In this document: one piece after another, positions 9,274-21,300 of the stretch
Layout of the letters: each line of letters opens with the position of its first letter
Numbering within the stretch: the first letter of the stretch is position 1
Assembly: GCF_024362695.1 (NCBI RefSeq)
Contig: NC_065417.1
Span: forward strand, 8,239,001-8,303,000
DNA from: Pectinophora gossypiella
Lineage: Eukaryota > Arthropoda > Insecta > Lepidoptera > Gelechiidae
Direction: 5' to 3'
Length of the DNA: 64,000 nt
The notes under the pieces: model-generated
What the model was told of the DNA's origin: nothing
The model's database searches: none
What the model saw: only the letters and a program-made list of their open reading frames with translations
Translations under genes and position numbers: made by a program

Positions 9274-11841
9274 CGAATCTGGTGCAAGAACCTCCACTGA
9301 TGAGACTTATATGTAATGAAAGCTTATGCTTTCCCTATGAATCTGGCAAAGTACTATCAGATTCTGTCCCGGGGTTCTTTTTTTACGGCCATGTTTGTCC
9401 TGGCTAAAAATGTGATAAAATACAGTGGGAGCTAAAATCGGCTCAAGATTTGTTGCTGGATAACAAAGTCTACATAAATAATTATGTATCATATTGTATA
9501 TCATTTTAAAGAGGATCTTTTCCAGAATCCGAAACATAAAAAAAAAACAAAAAAAAAATCTTTTTGTAAGCGAATTATAGTCAATTTATATCTGCAGCGC
9601 CATTGTTTCTCGGTAGCTAAGTTCAAGTTTCATGCATTTTACCCCTTCCAAAAGTATCTTACCGATTTTTTTATATTGCTTCCGGAATTTGATCTGAGTG
9701 ATAATAACAAGAAAAATAAATAAACACCTCTCCGATAGAGACCGGCTAAGCTATTGCCTATTGCAAGAAATCGTCATCATTAGCAAGTCATTACGGTATT
9801 GCATATTATAAGCTTATCAGCAACTTGGAACTTGGTCCAAGAACCTCCACTGGTGAGACTTGCATGTAATGATAGCTTATACTTGTCCTATGATTCTGGC
9901 AAAGTTCTATCAAACTCTGTCCTAGGGTTTTTTTACGGCCATGTTTGTCCTGAGTGTACAGTAGTGGACTGCAAAATCACCTCTGGATTTGTTGTCGAAA
10001 AACTATTTAACTAAGTCTATATACATAATTATATATCATAATGTATATCAATTTTAAAGGGAAAGGTTATCAGAATCAGAAACACAAATAAAAAAAATGC
10101 ATTATGTAAACGACTTTTAGCCAACTCACGTCCGTAGCACCATTTTTCTCAGCAGCTACGTACGAGTTTCGCGCCTTCCAACCTTTCCAAAGAAGCCCAA
10201 TCATTTTTTCCTTCTTCTGATATTACATTCTTAACCTGACAAGTGACAACAAAGAAAAAAAAAAAATAGATACCATTCCGATAGAGGCCGCGTAAGCTAT
10301 GGACCTATTGCAAGATAACGTACTCAAAGGCTAGTCATTATAATCCAACAGACGTAACATGATTAGAATGCGGCGGGACGGAAATGTAGTACATCGCCTT
10401 ATGCGAAAGAGACGAAATATGTGTCTCTTTAACACTAACAGCAATACAACTATACAACTATACAGCTTAGTACGAGAGAAACAAGAAATAAGTCATTCTA
10501 ATCAAGATGCAATGCAATGACTCTATTGTATACAAAAGAAACACATTAAACAAGTTCAGGCAATAACTGGTGCAAAAGGCGGCTTTATTGCCAAGGTAGC
10601 AATTACTACCAGGCAACCTTACGTTTACGATACGTTTGTTGTACCATTCGGCATTGTTTATAAGACAAGATATAAGCCTGGATTAATAAAACAAGATTGT
10701 GGTGAAAGAAAACAAACTACATTTGCGTCCTCCCGCATTCTAATCATGTTACGTCTGTTGGATTATAATGACTAGCCTTTGAGTACGTTATCTTGCAATA
10801 GGTCCATAGCTTACGCGGCCTCTATCGGAATGGTATCTATTTTATTTCTTGTTGTTGTCACTTAGTCTTGTCAGGTTAAGAATGCAATATCAGAAGAAGG
10901 AAAAAATGATTGGGCTTCTTTGGAAAGGTTGGAAGGCGCGAAACTCGTACGTAGCTGCTGAGAAAAATGGTGCTACGGACGTGAGTTGGCTAAAAGTCGT
11001 TTACATACTTACTTAATGCATTTTTTTATTTGTGTTTCAGATTCTGATAACCTTCCCCTTTAAAATTGATATACATTATGATATATAATTATGTATATAG
11101 CCTTAGTTAAATAGTTTATCGACAACAAATCCTGAGGTGATTTTGCAGTCCACTACTGTACACTCAGGACAAACATGGCCGTAAAAAAACCCTAGGACAG
11201 TGTTTGATAGAACTTTGCCAGAATCATAGGACAAGTATAAGCTATCATTACATGCAAATCTCACCAGTGGAGGTTCTTGGACCAAGTTCCAAGTTGCTGA
11301 TAAGCTTATAATATGCAATACCGTAATGACTTGCTAATGATGACGATTTCTTGCAATAGGCAATAGCTTAGCCGGTCTCTATCGGAGAGGTGTTTATTTA
11401 TTTTTCTTGTTATTATCACTCAGATCAAATTCCGGAAGCAATATAAAAAAAATCGGTAAGATACTTTTGGAAGGGGTAAAAGGCATGAAACTTGAACTTA
11501 GCTACCGAGAAACAATGGCGCTGCAGATATAAATTGACTATAATTCGCTTACAAAAAGATTTTTTTTTGTTTTTTTTTTATGTTTTGGATTCTGGAAAAG
11601 ATCCTCTTTAAAATGATATACAATATGATACATAATTATTTATGTAGACTTAGTTATCCAGCAACACATCTTGAGTCGATTTTAGCTCCCACTGTATTTT
11701 ATCACATTTTTAGCCAGGACAAACATGGCCGTAAAAAAAGAACCCCGGGACAGAATCTGATAGGACTTTGCCAGAATCATAGGGAAAGCATAAGCTTTCA
11801 TTACATATAAGTCTCATCAGTGGAGGTTCTTGGACCAAGTT
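9274..11841. repeat. Nested foldback: A-B-loop-B'-A' long inverted repeat
   Basis: The left arm (9274-10390) and right arm (10717-11841) are near-identical inverted copies of about 1.1 kb. Each arm is itself a direct duplication of a roughly 550-bp unit: unit A from about 9274 and unit B from about 9823, both opening with CAAGAACCTCCACTG and sharing TTTTTACGGCCATGTTTGTC. The A and B units are clearly diverged from each other, while each matches its inverted partner almost base for base. The order is A-B-loop-B'-A'. A transcript through it would fold into a hairpin of more than 1 kb. No transposase or terminal target duplication was recognised. Matching 71-codon open frames at 9799-10014 (plus) and 11103-11318 (minus) simply reflect the symmetry. 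Confidence 0.9.
10391..10716. repeat. Loop of the foldback, with a LINE-tail fragment
   Basis: The 326-bp unpaired centre of the inverted repeat. At about 10570-10625 it contains GTGCAAAAGGCGGCTTTATT and ACTACCAGGCAACCTTA. This is similar to the segment at 34325-34375 (GGCGGCCTTATTTGCTAAGC, then TTCCAGGCAACC). That motif looks like the conserved 3' region of a lepidopteran non-LTR retroelement (inference). Confidence 0.5.
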
Positions 11842-13794
11842 TCATACAAAAGTGCCCATTGTCATTTGGCGGAAAGTTTGACTTTTCGATGTTTTGCAGA
11901 TTGCACTCGTATTGGAATTCGCCAAACTGATTTAACGACCACGCCGTTCTATCAGCGGATAACTGGACAGACTTTTCAAATTATTATATATTGTATATTC
12001 CACCGGGCCGGGATTTTAGACATAAAAAACAAAAGCATAAAATCCACTTCCATTACAAAAACAACTAAGATATTTCCGTTATGATTTGAGGATACATAAC
12101 AAAAACAATATTTTTATATTGCGACTGGGTTTTTACATAGCTTTATTATTATAATTTAAGGAAAAAACAATTACATACAGAAGCCAATACTTACACAAAG
12201 CGAAGCATTGCAAAGAGAAGTAGTGTCTATAAATAATAAAACTATTTTTGTTTCCTCACAATTGTTTTTACAACGTTGGAAAATATGCGTTACTTAATCG
12301 ACAGTTGTGAATAACAATAATAATCAGGCAGCCATCCAAAGGTCGACTTACGCAGCAGCCAAACCCAAAATTCATTTGTGTTGTCTACTTATTGTTCATA
12401 TAATGTTATATTCATTTCATGAATGTTTCGTTTTAGGATAAGTTCCTTGCTACTTATTATAAGAAAATTCTGAAGGATTTTAACTATACGGCACTGAACT
12501 CATGCACATTCTGGACTTAACATGTACGAAATAATGGCACATACTCGTATTATATTATTTTAATAATGCGTTTTTTATCATGTCCTGCGTACCCGAACCT
12601 GTACGCAGGAGACTGATGAGCGCTGCAGCTAGCGCCATACTTGTTGCCAAGATTTGGGCCGATACTATTTAGTTTGCCATCGACACAATAAGAAGAGAAG
12701 ATTGCGTTTTTTATGACTTAACCAATAAAGAACTACATACTTGAGTGTAATATTTATGTCACTACGTTGCAACAGCGCCCTGAATCCAGGTAAAGTACCT
12801 TAAATGTTTACTCGACAATGCTTATAGCGCTAACCTGCATCGTGTTACAAAAGCTATTACTCAGTCTCTAATGGGGAAAATCCCGGACGTCATAGCAAAC
12901 AAATATTACAAACTACTAATAGGGCATAGATTGTGCACTTTACAAAGGTAATGGCTTCTCAAAATTACGAGTAGACAGGATGGTCGATAACGTAAGTGTT
13001 GTGTTATTGTACATTGTTTAACTTACAATTCACAGTGATGTAAACAGGACTTTTCGAGTATCGACTTAGTTATTTGCTGTTATGATTACAAATGTAAACT
13101 TATAGTTTATCAAGTTATTATTGTATGTCTGGCTAAACTACTCGTGTACTCTCGTATGTAGGTTTTGAAGAAAGGTGTAGTTTAAGTTGTAACCTAGACA
13201 GATTATTTGTTGACGAAAATCACTATTTATTACGATGTATGTTAGCAATGAGCTGATAATCTAAGAACGAACGTTTCATCAACATTATATCCATCTGGGG
13301 ATGAATATCACTTGAATCTTATTGACGACTTGTGGCTTTTCCTCGGTCGATAGGGATACGGACGTGTGTATATGTGTTTTAAAATATCCATAAATAAATA
13401 ATAAAATTGTACGACGTGTTTAATATTTTAAACAACTATCAAAATTGCTAAATAAAAAGAATCGATATTTATATTTAGACCACGTACGTATCTGTAATAT
13501 ATTCAAAACAAAAGAGTTTTTATTCAAACATCGATTGTGATATACCAGGACTAAAGATTGGCGCCTAGCAGGCAAACATAACACTATAAAATATGTTAAT
13601 TCGGAAATACCAGACCTTAGTCATATCTAGGAAGTACTTGAATATCATAGGCTATAAATAAACTGTATGTATCATTGACATCGAATAACTATAACTATAT
13701 TTATATTTATATCATGTATTAACTATAAGTAGATAGCTATTAAATATAGTATATTAATCCAGTTCTGAACACAAATGGCGCGGTGTGGGTGGAC
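11842..13794. other. AT-rich non-coding stretch
   Basis: No gene recognised. A perfect hairpin with 10-bp arms (TCCTGCGTAC / GTACGCAGGA) around an 8-nt loop lies at 12583-12610. The remainder is AT-rich and shows no named repeat. Confidence 0.4.
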
Positions 13795-13933
13795 GTACAA
13801 TCATGAGCAATATCATGTATCCACTTTAGAACCCTGTCGCACTATCAATTTGACATTTAATGAGACCTAGGTTTAATTTGTCAAAATAGTTAATGTGACA
13901 TGGTTTCAAAGTGTATACATACAACTCGTACTC
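13795..13933 (-). mobile_element. Palindromic 145-bp MITE, diverged copy
   Basis: Reverse-oriented relative of the elements at 15688-15835 and 56556-56703: CAATCATGAGCAATATCATG at the left end and GTTAATGTGACATGGTTTCA towards the right. It is more diverged than the other two. A CGGT microsatellite follows at about 13933-13948. Confidence 0.65.
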
Positions 13934-13949
13934 GGTCGGTCGGTCGGTA

Positions 13950-14010
13950 CTCGTACATACCATACATCTCTGCCCGCCCCTCCGGGCATACAGGCATAAT
14001 GTTATGTTCT
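13950..14010 (+). repeat. Short repeat motif CTCTGCC...GGG-TACAGGC
   Basis: The motif CTCTGCCCGCCCCTCCGGGC followed by ATACAGGCATAATG recurs in varied form at 17480-17530, 30618-30655, 38385-38420 and 54080-54135. All copies lack coding potential. It appears to be the end of a dispersed lepidopteran repeat, class not determined. Confidence 0.4.
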
Positions 14011-14258
14011 GTTAAAAATTTTGAATACATTGTACATCAAATAAGAGTTAAGAGAAATAATGAAAATAAAGAAGTGTGAAAAGACAGAATTGGACCGAAC
14101 ATCCCTGTGATTAAACTTCAGTAAAAAAAAACTATTAAATACAAGAGTTCTAGTCCTAGACATGATAGTTCTGTTGGTATTAAAGACTTATTAACAGGAA
14201 ACAGAAGGAAAATAACGAAGGAAGTAGAATACAACGGCGGCATAGTTTCAAAATCTAG

Positions 14259-14372
14259 TCTAGGCGTCAAGCTGCGTGTTGGAATGCGAGAGCGGCGCTC
14301 GCGCAGATAACCGAACGATCGCCGATAAGGATTTGCACCGACAAAACATCCTGTTCGCTACGACACCAACAC
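14259..14372 (+). other. Exon-like segment (possible 5' or coding exon)
   Basis: A 114-nt CpG-containing segment follows AAAATCTAG and ends at a consensus donor (CAACAC|GTAAGTACC). One frame is open throughout (38 codons) and a second is open for 37. No family is recognisable in either. It may be a non-coding 5' exon. The acceptor side lacks a strong pyrimidine tract, so confidence is low. Confidence 0.22.
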
Positions 14373-15017
14373 GTAAGTACCTAACTTTTGTGATACATAT
14401 GCATTACTATCTTCTGTTGTTGTTTTACTTATCACAAATTGTTCATAACATATACTGTTGGGAAAATATTAAAAAGGAGATTATTAGTTGTTATCAAAAA
14501 GTTAATTCGCGCTTCATCATTCAGATCTAATCAGGTGATAAGTACCTAATGATCTAGAGAAACAACGCTTACCGATGAAAGCAGAGCATACGTAACTTAT
14601 TACGCAGTGTCGCAGCTTTCATCTGCTTTTCAAGGGTTTATAACGGTTTTTTATTCAACTAATTGTAACGTTACATTGTCCCTCTTTTCGTGACTTTTTT
14701 AAAATTAATTATTCTCAAGGTAACGGGAGAAGGAAACTAGTTCTTTCACTGGACGTAATACGGTACATTTATACAATTATAAATGTACCGGTAACGAACT
14801 TGCACCAATGAGTTATTATATTATACGAGTATATGCAGTTTTCACTAACACAGTTGGGTGATATAGCCACCTGTCACGTTGGTTTAACAGAAAACTCAGT
14901 GATGTGTTGGTACTATTAAACATAACGACCAATTCCGTACAATTATTTATTATATTTCAATAAGAACGCGGAACTGAAAACTGCATACATGTTTGTGCCC
15001 GTGGCTTTTGAGACTGC

Positions 15018-15190
15018 AGGTCCTTGGGGTAGTGAGGCGAGGGAATTGATCAGGTAGATCGGCCGGAGACTCAAAGTCAGAGGGGGTGACCCTAGGTCTG
15101 CGTCTTACCTGGTCTAACGCCTGTCAGTGGCTGTGCAACGGGGCAATGCCGCTAGTGTAATGGGTTCGTTTGGACCAGGTCAGATTCAGA
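15018..15190 (+). pseudogene. Decayed non-LTR retroelement, C-terminal coding end
   Basis: The plus strand reads as a peptide ending with GDPRSASYLV, a stop, then RLSVAVQRGNAASVMGSF. This resembles the C-terminal region of a lepidopteran LINE ORF (family memory, not a search result). At least two in-frame stops (TAG, TAA) interrupt it, so it is a fossil. No reverse transcriptase core is present nearby. Confidence 0.45.
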
Positions 15191-15442
15191 ACACCTAAAC
15201 GCCTAGTTAAACGTGACGAAGTTACGTATGTTTCTGATTATGAGTTTTGATTTTATTTTTAGTTAATTATTGGTATATTATAAGATAACATTTTACAATA
15301 AATAGTCTCAATGCGCAGTAAGAATTAGATCTATCAATGTACGTCAGCTAGTGTTGTGACGTTCATTAGCATAGTGATGTATCAGTCGATATAATGTTAC
15401 TTACACCCCGTAAAAGTACGTACAGGTAGCCATACAAATACG

Positions 15443-15595
15443 CATGGGTGTTAGTGACACCGACAATGTTGAGTTGATATCGTGTTGGGTTGTTGTTATT
15501 TTCCATTCCACCATCACTTAATATCAACTCAGAATCATGGTCTAAATCATCCCTCAAAGATTTCGTTACGATGATATTAACACCCTGTATAAAGC
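15443..15595. mobile_element. MITE with CAGGGTGTTA termini
   Basis: The left end GGGTGTTAGTGACACCG (15448) and the right end, reversed, TTACGATGATATTAACACCC (15567-15586) face each other as terminal inverted repeats. Internal GAGTTGATATCG faces TAATATCAACTCAGAATCATG. It belongs to the same family as 5103-5345 and 59921-60084. Confidence 0.6.
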
Positions 15596-15687
15596 TATAC
15601 AACTCCCAGCAGTCCCAGTCTAATTGAAATAGTTACTTTACAATAAGGTGTTATTAAACTGACCGATTGATTATCGATCGCGCCACC

Positions 15688-15835
15688 GTACGGTCACGAG
15701 CATTAATATGTATACACTTTGGTACCATGTCACATTAACTTTTTTGACAAATTGAACCGTAAGTCTCACTAAATGGCAAATATGTTAGTGCGACATAGTC
15801 CTAAAGTGGGTACATTATATTGCTCATGACTGTAC
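15688..15835 (+). mobile_element. Palindromic 145-bp MITE
   Basis: Imperfect palindrome from GTACGGTCACGAGCATTAAT to ATTGCTCATGACTGTAC. The two halves pair over nearly the full length. It is about 95 percent alike by eye to 56556-56703 and related to 13795-13933. There is no coding capacity. The three copies within one 64-kb window point to a family with many copies in this genome. Confidence 0.75.
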
Positions 15836-17479
15836 ACGTGACGTTAGACGTTAGTTAACTTGCTACGCAACTCTCCAATGACGTTACATCGCAAAACATG
15901 CTTGTTTGTTAATACTCTATTGTATTTTGAGCCTTTCCTTCAGTAAAAATATAAATCATAAAAACACACAAAAAACCTACCTAACCTTGTTGTCTGTTTT
16001 TAGACAACAACAAAGAGATATAACAAATAATAAAACTTGTTTTATGTCTAATGATTAGACGATAATAAAAGACAGTTTTACAACGTTTACGAACGAAATT
16101 ATTGCATTTAAGAAAGGGGTGAAAATGAGTAAAGTTATTTCATATAAATAAAGCTGGACCTCTTCGCGCGAAACAACTTTAGCAATTGTGACCAGCCGTT
16201 CCAAAAACTCCAAGTTGTATTTCTTGTAAGTTTCACTCCCCTTCTAATAACTACCTCATGATGTTATCGAATAAAACTAAAGTTCGCTTGAAAAATAAAT
16301 ATTGGACATGCATGACGTGATATAATGCAGTTCCTCGAATGCGTCTTGCGAAAACAAATTCTAAGTACTTGTTATTAAAAACACTAACTCACAAGGGTAA
16401 CGAACTGAAAAAAGAAAACAAATGATTCAAACATTTTCCTGGGACACAATGTTTTGTAATAAAATACGCATTACTTTTATTAGGTGCTTAAGAAAATGAA
16501 TAACGGTGGGCGCCCCCGTGAATCTGCAACGGTGTTTGTTTACAAAAGGAATCGAGGGCACCTTTCTTTTTGCAAGTCGTGACTAAGTGAAGTTGGCAAA
16601 ACAACTTGCGTCACTACAAACGGTTTCGGTCGCAATTCACAATCGCAATGCCTCACACTTTTTAAGAACTGCTCCGTAAAGAATTCGAGGTATGAAGTTC
16701 GTGGTCGGTTTTTAAATGAGTTTTCCCCTACTGACTGTAATGTTTATAGTACACACAATAACATATAATAAACATTAGACAATATCTGTGCATATCATCA
16801 TTGTGCTTACCTAAGGAAATACCTTGTGGGAAATGTTATTAAATTACGTTTTCCTTAAATATACTTAGTACACGTATAATAGTAATAAATAAGATTATAG
16901 TATTGTTTCAGAGTAAGTACTATAGGTAACCGTAGTACTAACACTCGACAGATAACCTCTGATTTTATCTATCACACAAATATAGAACATTAACAATTGT
17001 GGAAATTATTTTATCTGTTTTACTCATTATTGTTATGATAAGAAGCAACCCCAAGATTAATATTAGCTAAAGCTTTAAATAAATAAATACATGTCGCACA
17101 CGGAAAACGCGTCACTTGTGTCCTGTTTGAGTAATCGTATATGTACCTGAGGTGTTTCAAAGAAACGTGAGGTCATCTGCAGTCCATACGGTGCAAAAAT
17201 GTGTTTTGCATCAAGGAAAATCACCTAAAATTAGAATTTAAAACGAACCTTAATAATTTTAGAATTCGGGATAGCCCTGATTGGAGCAGGCGTGACTTCC
17301 ATCGTAGTATCGCAGGTTGGAATACCGGCTCCGGCTCTATACCACTAAATTCGACTTTATTAGTTTGAATTTATGTTCGGATCATAGATAATTGATATCA
17401 CGTGCTTTCCAGAATTTGTGTCCGGTCAATGACTCTATTCTCGCCCCAGTCCTGGCGGGGAGTGGGTTTATATATGCTA
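15836..17479. other. AT-rich non-coding stretch
   Basis: No recognisable gene, repeat or splice-supported exon. The open frame at 17402-17593 mostly covers the repeat motif at 17480-17530. Confidence 0.4.
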
Positions 17480-17545
17480 TACACCTCTGCCTACACTTTC
17501 GGGGGTACAGGCGTGATGCGTTTTTATGTTGCGTTTACGCTTAAT
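17480..17545 (+). repeat. Dispersed repeat end (CTCTGCCTAC...GGGGGTACAGGC)
   Basis: Member of the short motif family described at 13950-14010, reading CACCTCTGCCTACACTTTCG followed by GGGGTACAGGCGTGATG. Confidence 0.45.
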
Positions 17546-17642
17546 AATTTTATAGTTTTAACATATTTATGTGATTCTGCCAAAAAGTTATAGAACAAAG
17601 ACTGGACCATTTCATATTTGAAGGGTACTTAAAGGGGTAAAT

Positions 17643-18351
17643 GGTGCTGATTCCAATATACACCATCAAGTTCACTTTAAGAAAAGGAAAGAGATGGGTA
17701 ATCAACAGGCATAAAATTTATGGAACATACGTCAACATTATGCAGAAATTTAAAAAAAACCTCTCAAAATATAATAATTATTATTAATAGCCCTCAATGT
17801 CCCACTGCAGGGCAAAGGCCTCTCTTCCCTTCTTCCACTCCACTCTGTCCCCAGCTTGTTCGTGCAACCATTTCGAAAAGCGGTCTAACTCGTCGCGCCA
17901 TCTTTTTCGTGGCCTCAAAATATATTGGACAATAACCCGACAGAATTAATTTGACAGCACACGTCAAAAGGGTTCATCATATCAGGCAGATACCGATTTT
18001 ATTCAGCCGGGCTATTCATTCGTTCACTCATTCATTTTAAAATTAACAGTTGTCAATCATCCCTCCCTTTCCTTTTCGGTGGATAAGAAAATGAAAAATG
18101 AAAAATGAAAAAAAAATGAAAAATGTTTATTTTCTTTTACAATAAAGCCTTAACTACTGGTGGATTGGGGTCTCCATTTAAGCGACATAGCCTGTGTTTG
18201 GAGGCCCCGCTCTTCCATTATTACAAATAAATTGTATGTAAATAAAGCAGTGTGGTAGGTTTAAAAAAAAAAAAGACAAGTACTACTAAAATGATAGGTA
18301 TCATAACTTAAAATACAATAAAATTAGGAGGTGTCTACAGGATTTGGGGCC
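17643..18351. mobile_element. GGCCCC-type MITE with two nested insertions
   Basis: The left terminus is GGTGCTGATTCC...ACACCATC at 17643. The right terminus is TAAAATTAGGAGGTGTCTAC then AGGATTTGGGGCC, ending at 18351. Between them the family body (AATCAACAGGCATAAAATTT; GACAGCACACGTCAAAAGG) is split. One insert at about 17775-17935 contains TGTCCCACTGCAGGGCAAAG. A second at about 18090-18275 starts in an AAAATG-rich tract, contains GGATTGGGGTCTCCATTTAA, and ends in a poly(A) run (18260-18272), so it is probably a short retroelement tail. Intact copies of the family here are about 290-310 bp. Confidence 0.6.
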
Positions 18352-21300
18352 AGTATTGGTTTACTTAATCGCAAAAGTTTTTAAACTCTATAATCATAGA
18401 TACGAGTATTATGAAAAATACTAAGGCGTTTCCAGTTAATCTATTTAAAAATGCAGATAAAGGCGTTTGCGTAGTAAATGACGTAAATATTTCGTTATCA
18501 CACCGTAGTCTACTATTTTATGGGTTGTTCTTTTTATTATCGGAATAGCTAACAATTGGCCCTTACGACATTGTTTAATTATTAGTTATACAATGACTTT
18601 CATTTTCAGTACTCATTAGTCATTCCATAATTGTGATTGGACGTCATCGTTTTATCTAATTATATTAATCAGATAATAAAGCTCGTTTAGCCATTATACG
18701 TAAATAATAAATATACATAATATATAATAATCATCTGTCCTTCGAATTTGGTCGCATTAATCTACAGATTTAGGTTGTTTCCTCAAATAAAAATGAAGAC
18801 TTTTTTAATCTTTTGCAAGCACCTTCTACTCATCTGATTCTATTGCATCTGATACAATTGAAGCTTGGTCGTCGAACGACCGGTGGGAGGTTTCCCAATG
18901 CAATTTCCAATAACTTGCACCATTTTCTCGTTAAGGATAACTAAGACTATTGAAGTAAATAATTGTCCAAATTGCAGTCGGCAAAGTACAGGGACGTCGG
19001 CAATTATTATTTTATCTATCGCGCCGGCGGCGCCACCGCGGCAATTGGTTGACGCACGTGTTATTACAGCTAATGCCACACTATTACTTCTATTCTCGGT
19101 ATCAGCTGCCAAACAACATCGATACACTATCGCTTTCGAAGAACTTATTAAATATAGATTATTTATTTAACCGATACGCCCTAACGTGTTAACATTTCAA
19201 TTCACCTAACACCTTGGTACTATATATAATATTTGCCCGCGCTATCTGTGCATTGACAACTATTAGCGGGAAAACGTTCTATCGTATTACGCGGAATAAA
19301 CAACATGTGTGTTGCACATAGCGTGCAGTGATGTATACTAATTATAATACTTGGAATGTCATGGGCAAACCAACCATATTATATATAAGTATATCTCTAT
19401 AAATATAAAAAGAAAATCATTTACGAGACCCAGACGGACAACTGGCGACCTTATTCGTCACAACCTTCAACGTTAGCAGAACTGTGCAAGTATTGTGCCG
19501 TTATGTAAGCTAAGTAGCCTACCCGCCTACAAGACGCCTACTACCCGGCGTAGCATGCACCCTCGCCCCGCCCCCTCCGCGCTACGAATGCACCGCACTG
19601 CACCACGACCTTTGCTCTTTCCGCCTGTACACATGCTACGCTCCGCCTACGCTGCGCCCGCTCGTAGCACACAGCTACATCTAGGATAACCCACTGACCT
19701 TTTTGAGAAACCTACACCGCATAAATATAATGTCAAATCCAAATTGGATACTCGTTAATTTCATGTATTAAACCGTAAATTCTAGTGACCGTAAATTTAC
19801 TGAAATCCTATTTTCAGCCAGAAAAGGTTACAGTTACAGCAGAACTTACAATTATTATGCAATATGGGACAAATGGGCGCGCATCGCATAACCTGTGACA
19901 TTTTAGTATTAAACTCTTACGACGATAGGATGTTAATCAATACTGAACGGATATTGTTAATTGCGATATTACTACTCATTCATTACTCGTAGTACTCGCA
20001 CTCGTACTACAGTAGTAAGTAAATCAATGAAGTTTGAAACAGATGTGAACTGTGTTTTCGAGTCTACTGACTACTGACTTTAGGAATGCAGACTGCCATT
20101 TCTGTAACGAAGTATGGCGGGCTCATTTGTTCCGGGGGTCGTTTAGCGCATTTCACGAGAGTTATTTCCGTTTCTTACTAGGCAATAAAGATTATGAAAT
20201 ATGCATAGTATTATGAAGTGCGCAGTATCCGGCGACCGGATCACGCGTGTAGCTTCGTGACGTAATTATCACCGTTCAAGCGACAACGGTATAAGCGCGT
20301 GGGCGGGCACCTAATAGCCGTTTCAGTCTCATCCTTTACAACCTTTAGAATGTATACCCTAACATCCGCCCACAGGTTCTAACACAACAACGATTCAGGA
20401 TTACCTTTCACATTTATAGAATATCTATAGGTTATAACAATGTTAGTAAAGTTTTATATAACATTGTGCCAAGTTCCTAAACTGAAGTTATCCGGAAATC
20501 TTTTGCATACTAGATTGTATTTTAAAGTAAGTGGTAAAGCATACTTACGAGCTTTTGTTACAGGTTTAAACGGTTTTAAGTGAACTAGCGAATCGCAATT
20601 TTTATATCCCAACTAAAGTGTGAACCTGGTCTTACCTGAAACAAGAAAACAATAATGATTAACAGTGGAAATAATAATGACACAACAAAAGCGAAATGTA
20701 ATTTAGGTGGAATAGAAACGTAGTTAAAAAACAAACAAATATTAGTCCTACATTATGCACTGACTCACGCACGACATAGAAATTACAAGTCATGTAATAG
20801 CTTTACTGAGAAAACTACTATAAATAGACAGGGTTTGTGCTGCTATCTATGTAAATGGAATTTACATCGTTGAGTACACAGTGTAAAGTGCAGTGTATTG
20901 TGAAGGGCGTAAAGTATGTAGGACAAGGCACGTCGAAAGGTGTCCGACAGCCACGATAGCAGGGGTTTTGTGGACACTATAATGGAGCTGCGTAGTGGAG
21001 AACGTTATTATCTCAAAAACACGCTTCCTAAAGTAACACGTGTCCGTCTTTTCGTCCGAAACACTAATACGTAACAAAACATTCCTAAATCTTAACAAAA
21101 CGTTTTTTTTCTGGTGTTATCAAACCCGCGACGACATCAAGCTTCATTACATCCTGAATTATTGTTATTTATTTAAGTGTTATATCCATAAGTAACATTG
21201 TAATACGAGTTTCCGGAGATCCGTCCTTGGGCCTTCCCCTAAATGCGTGTCTAGTAAAGTCGGCCGCAATAACATACCTACTAATTCGTCAAAAATGTAA

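Noticed and set aside
18840..19170. Mirror-image frames of about 95-101 codons on both strands
   Set aside because: Neither shows a recognisable domain or exon borders; the mutual opening is probably chance.
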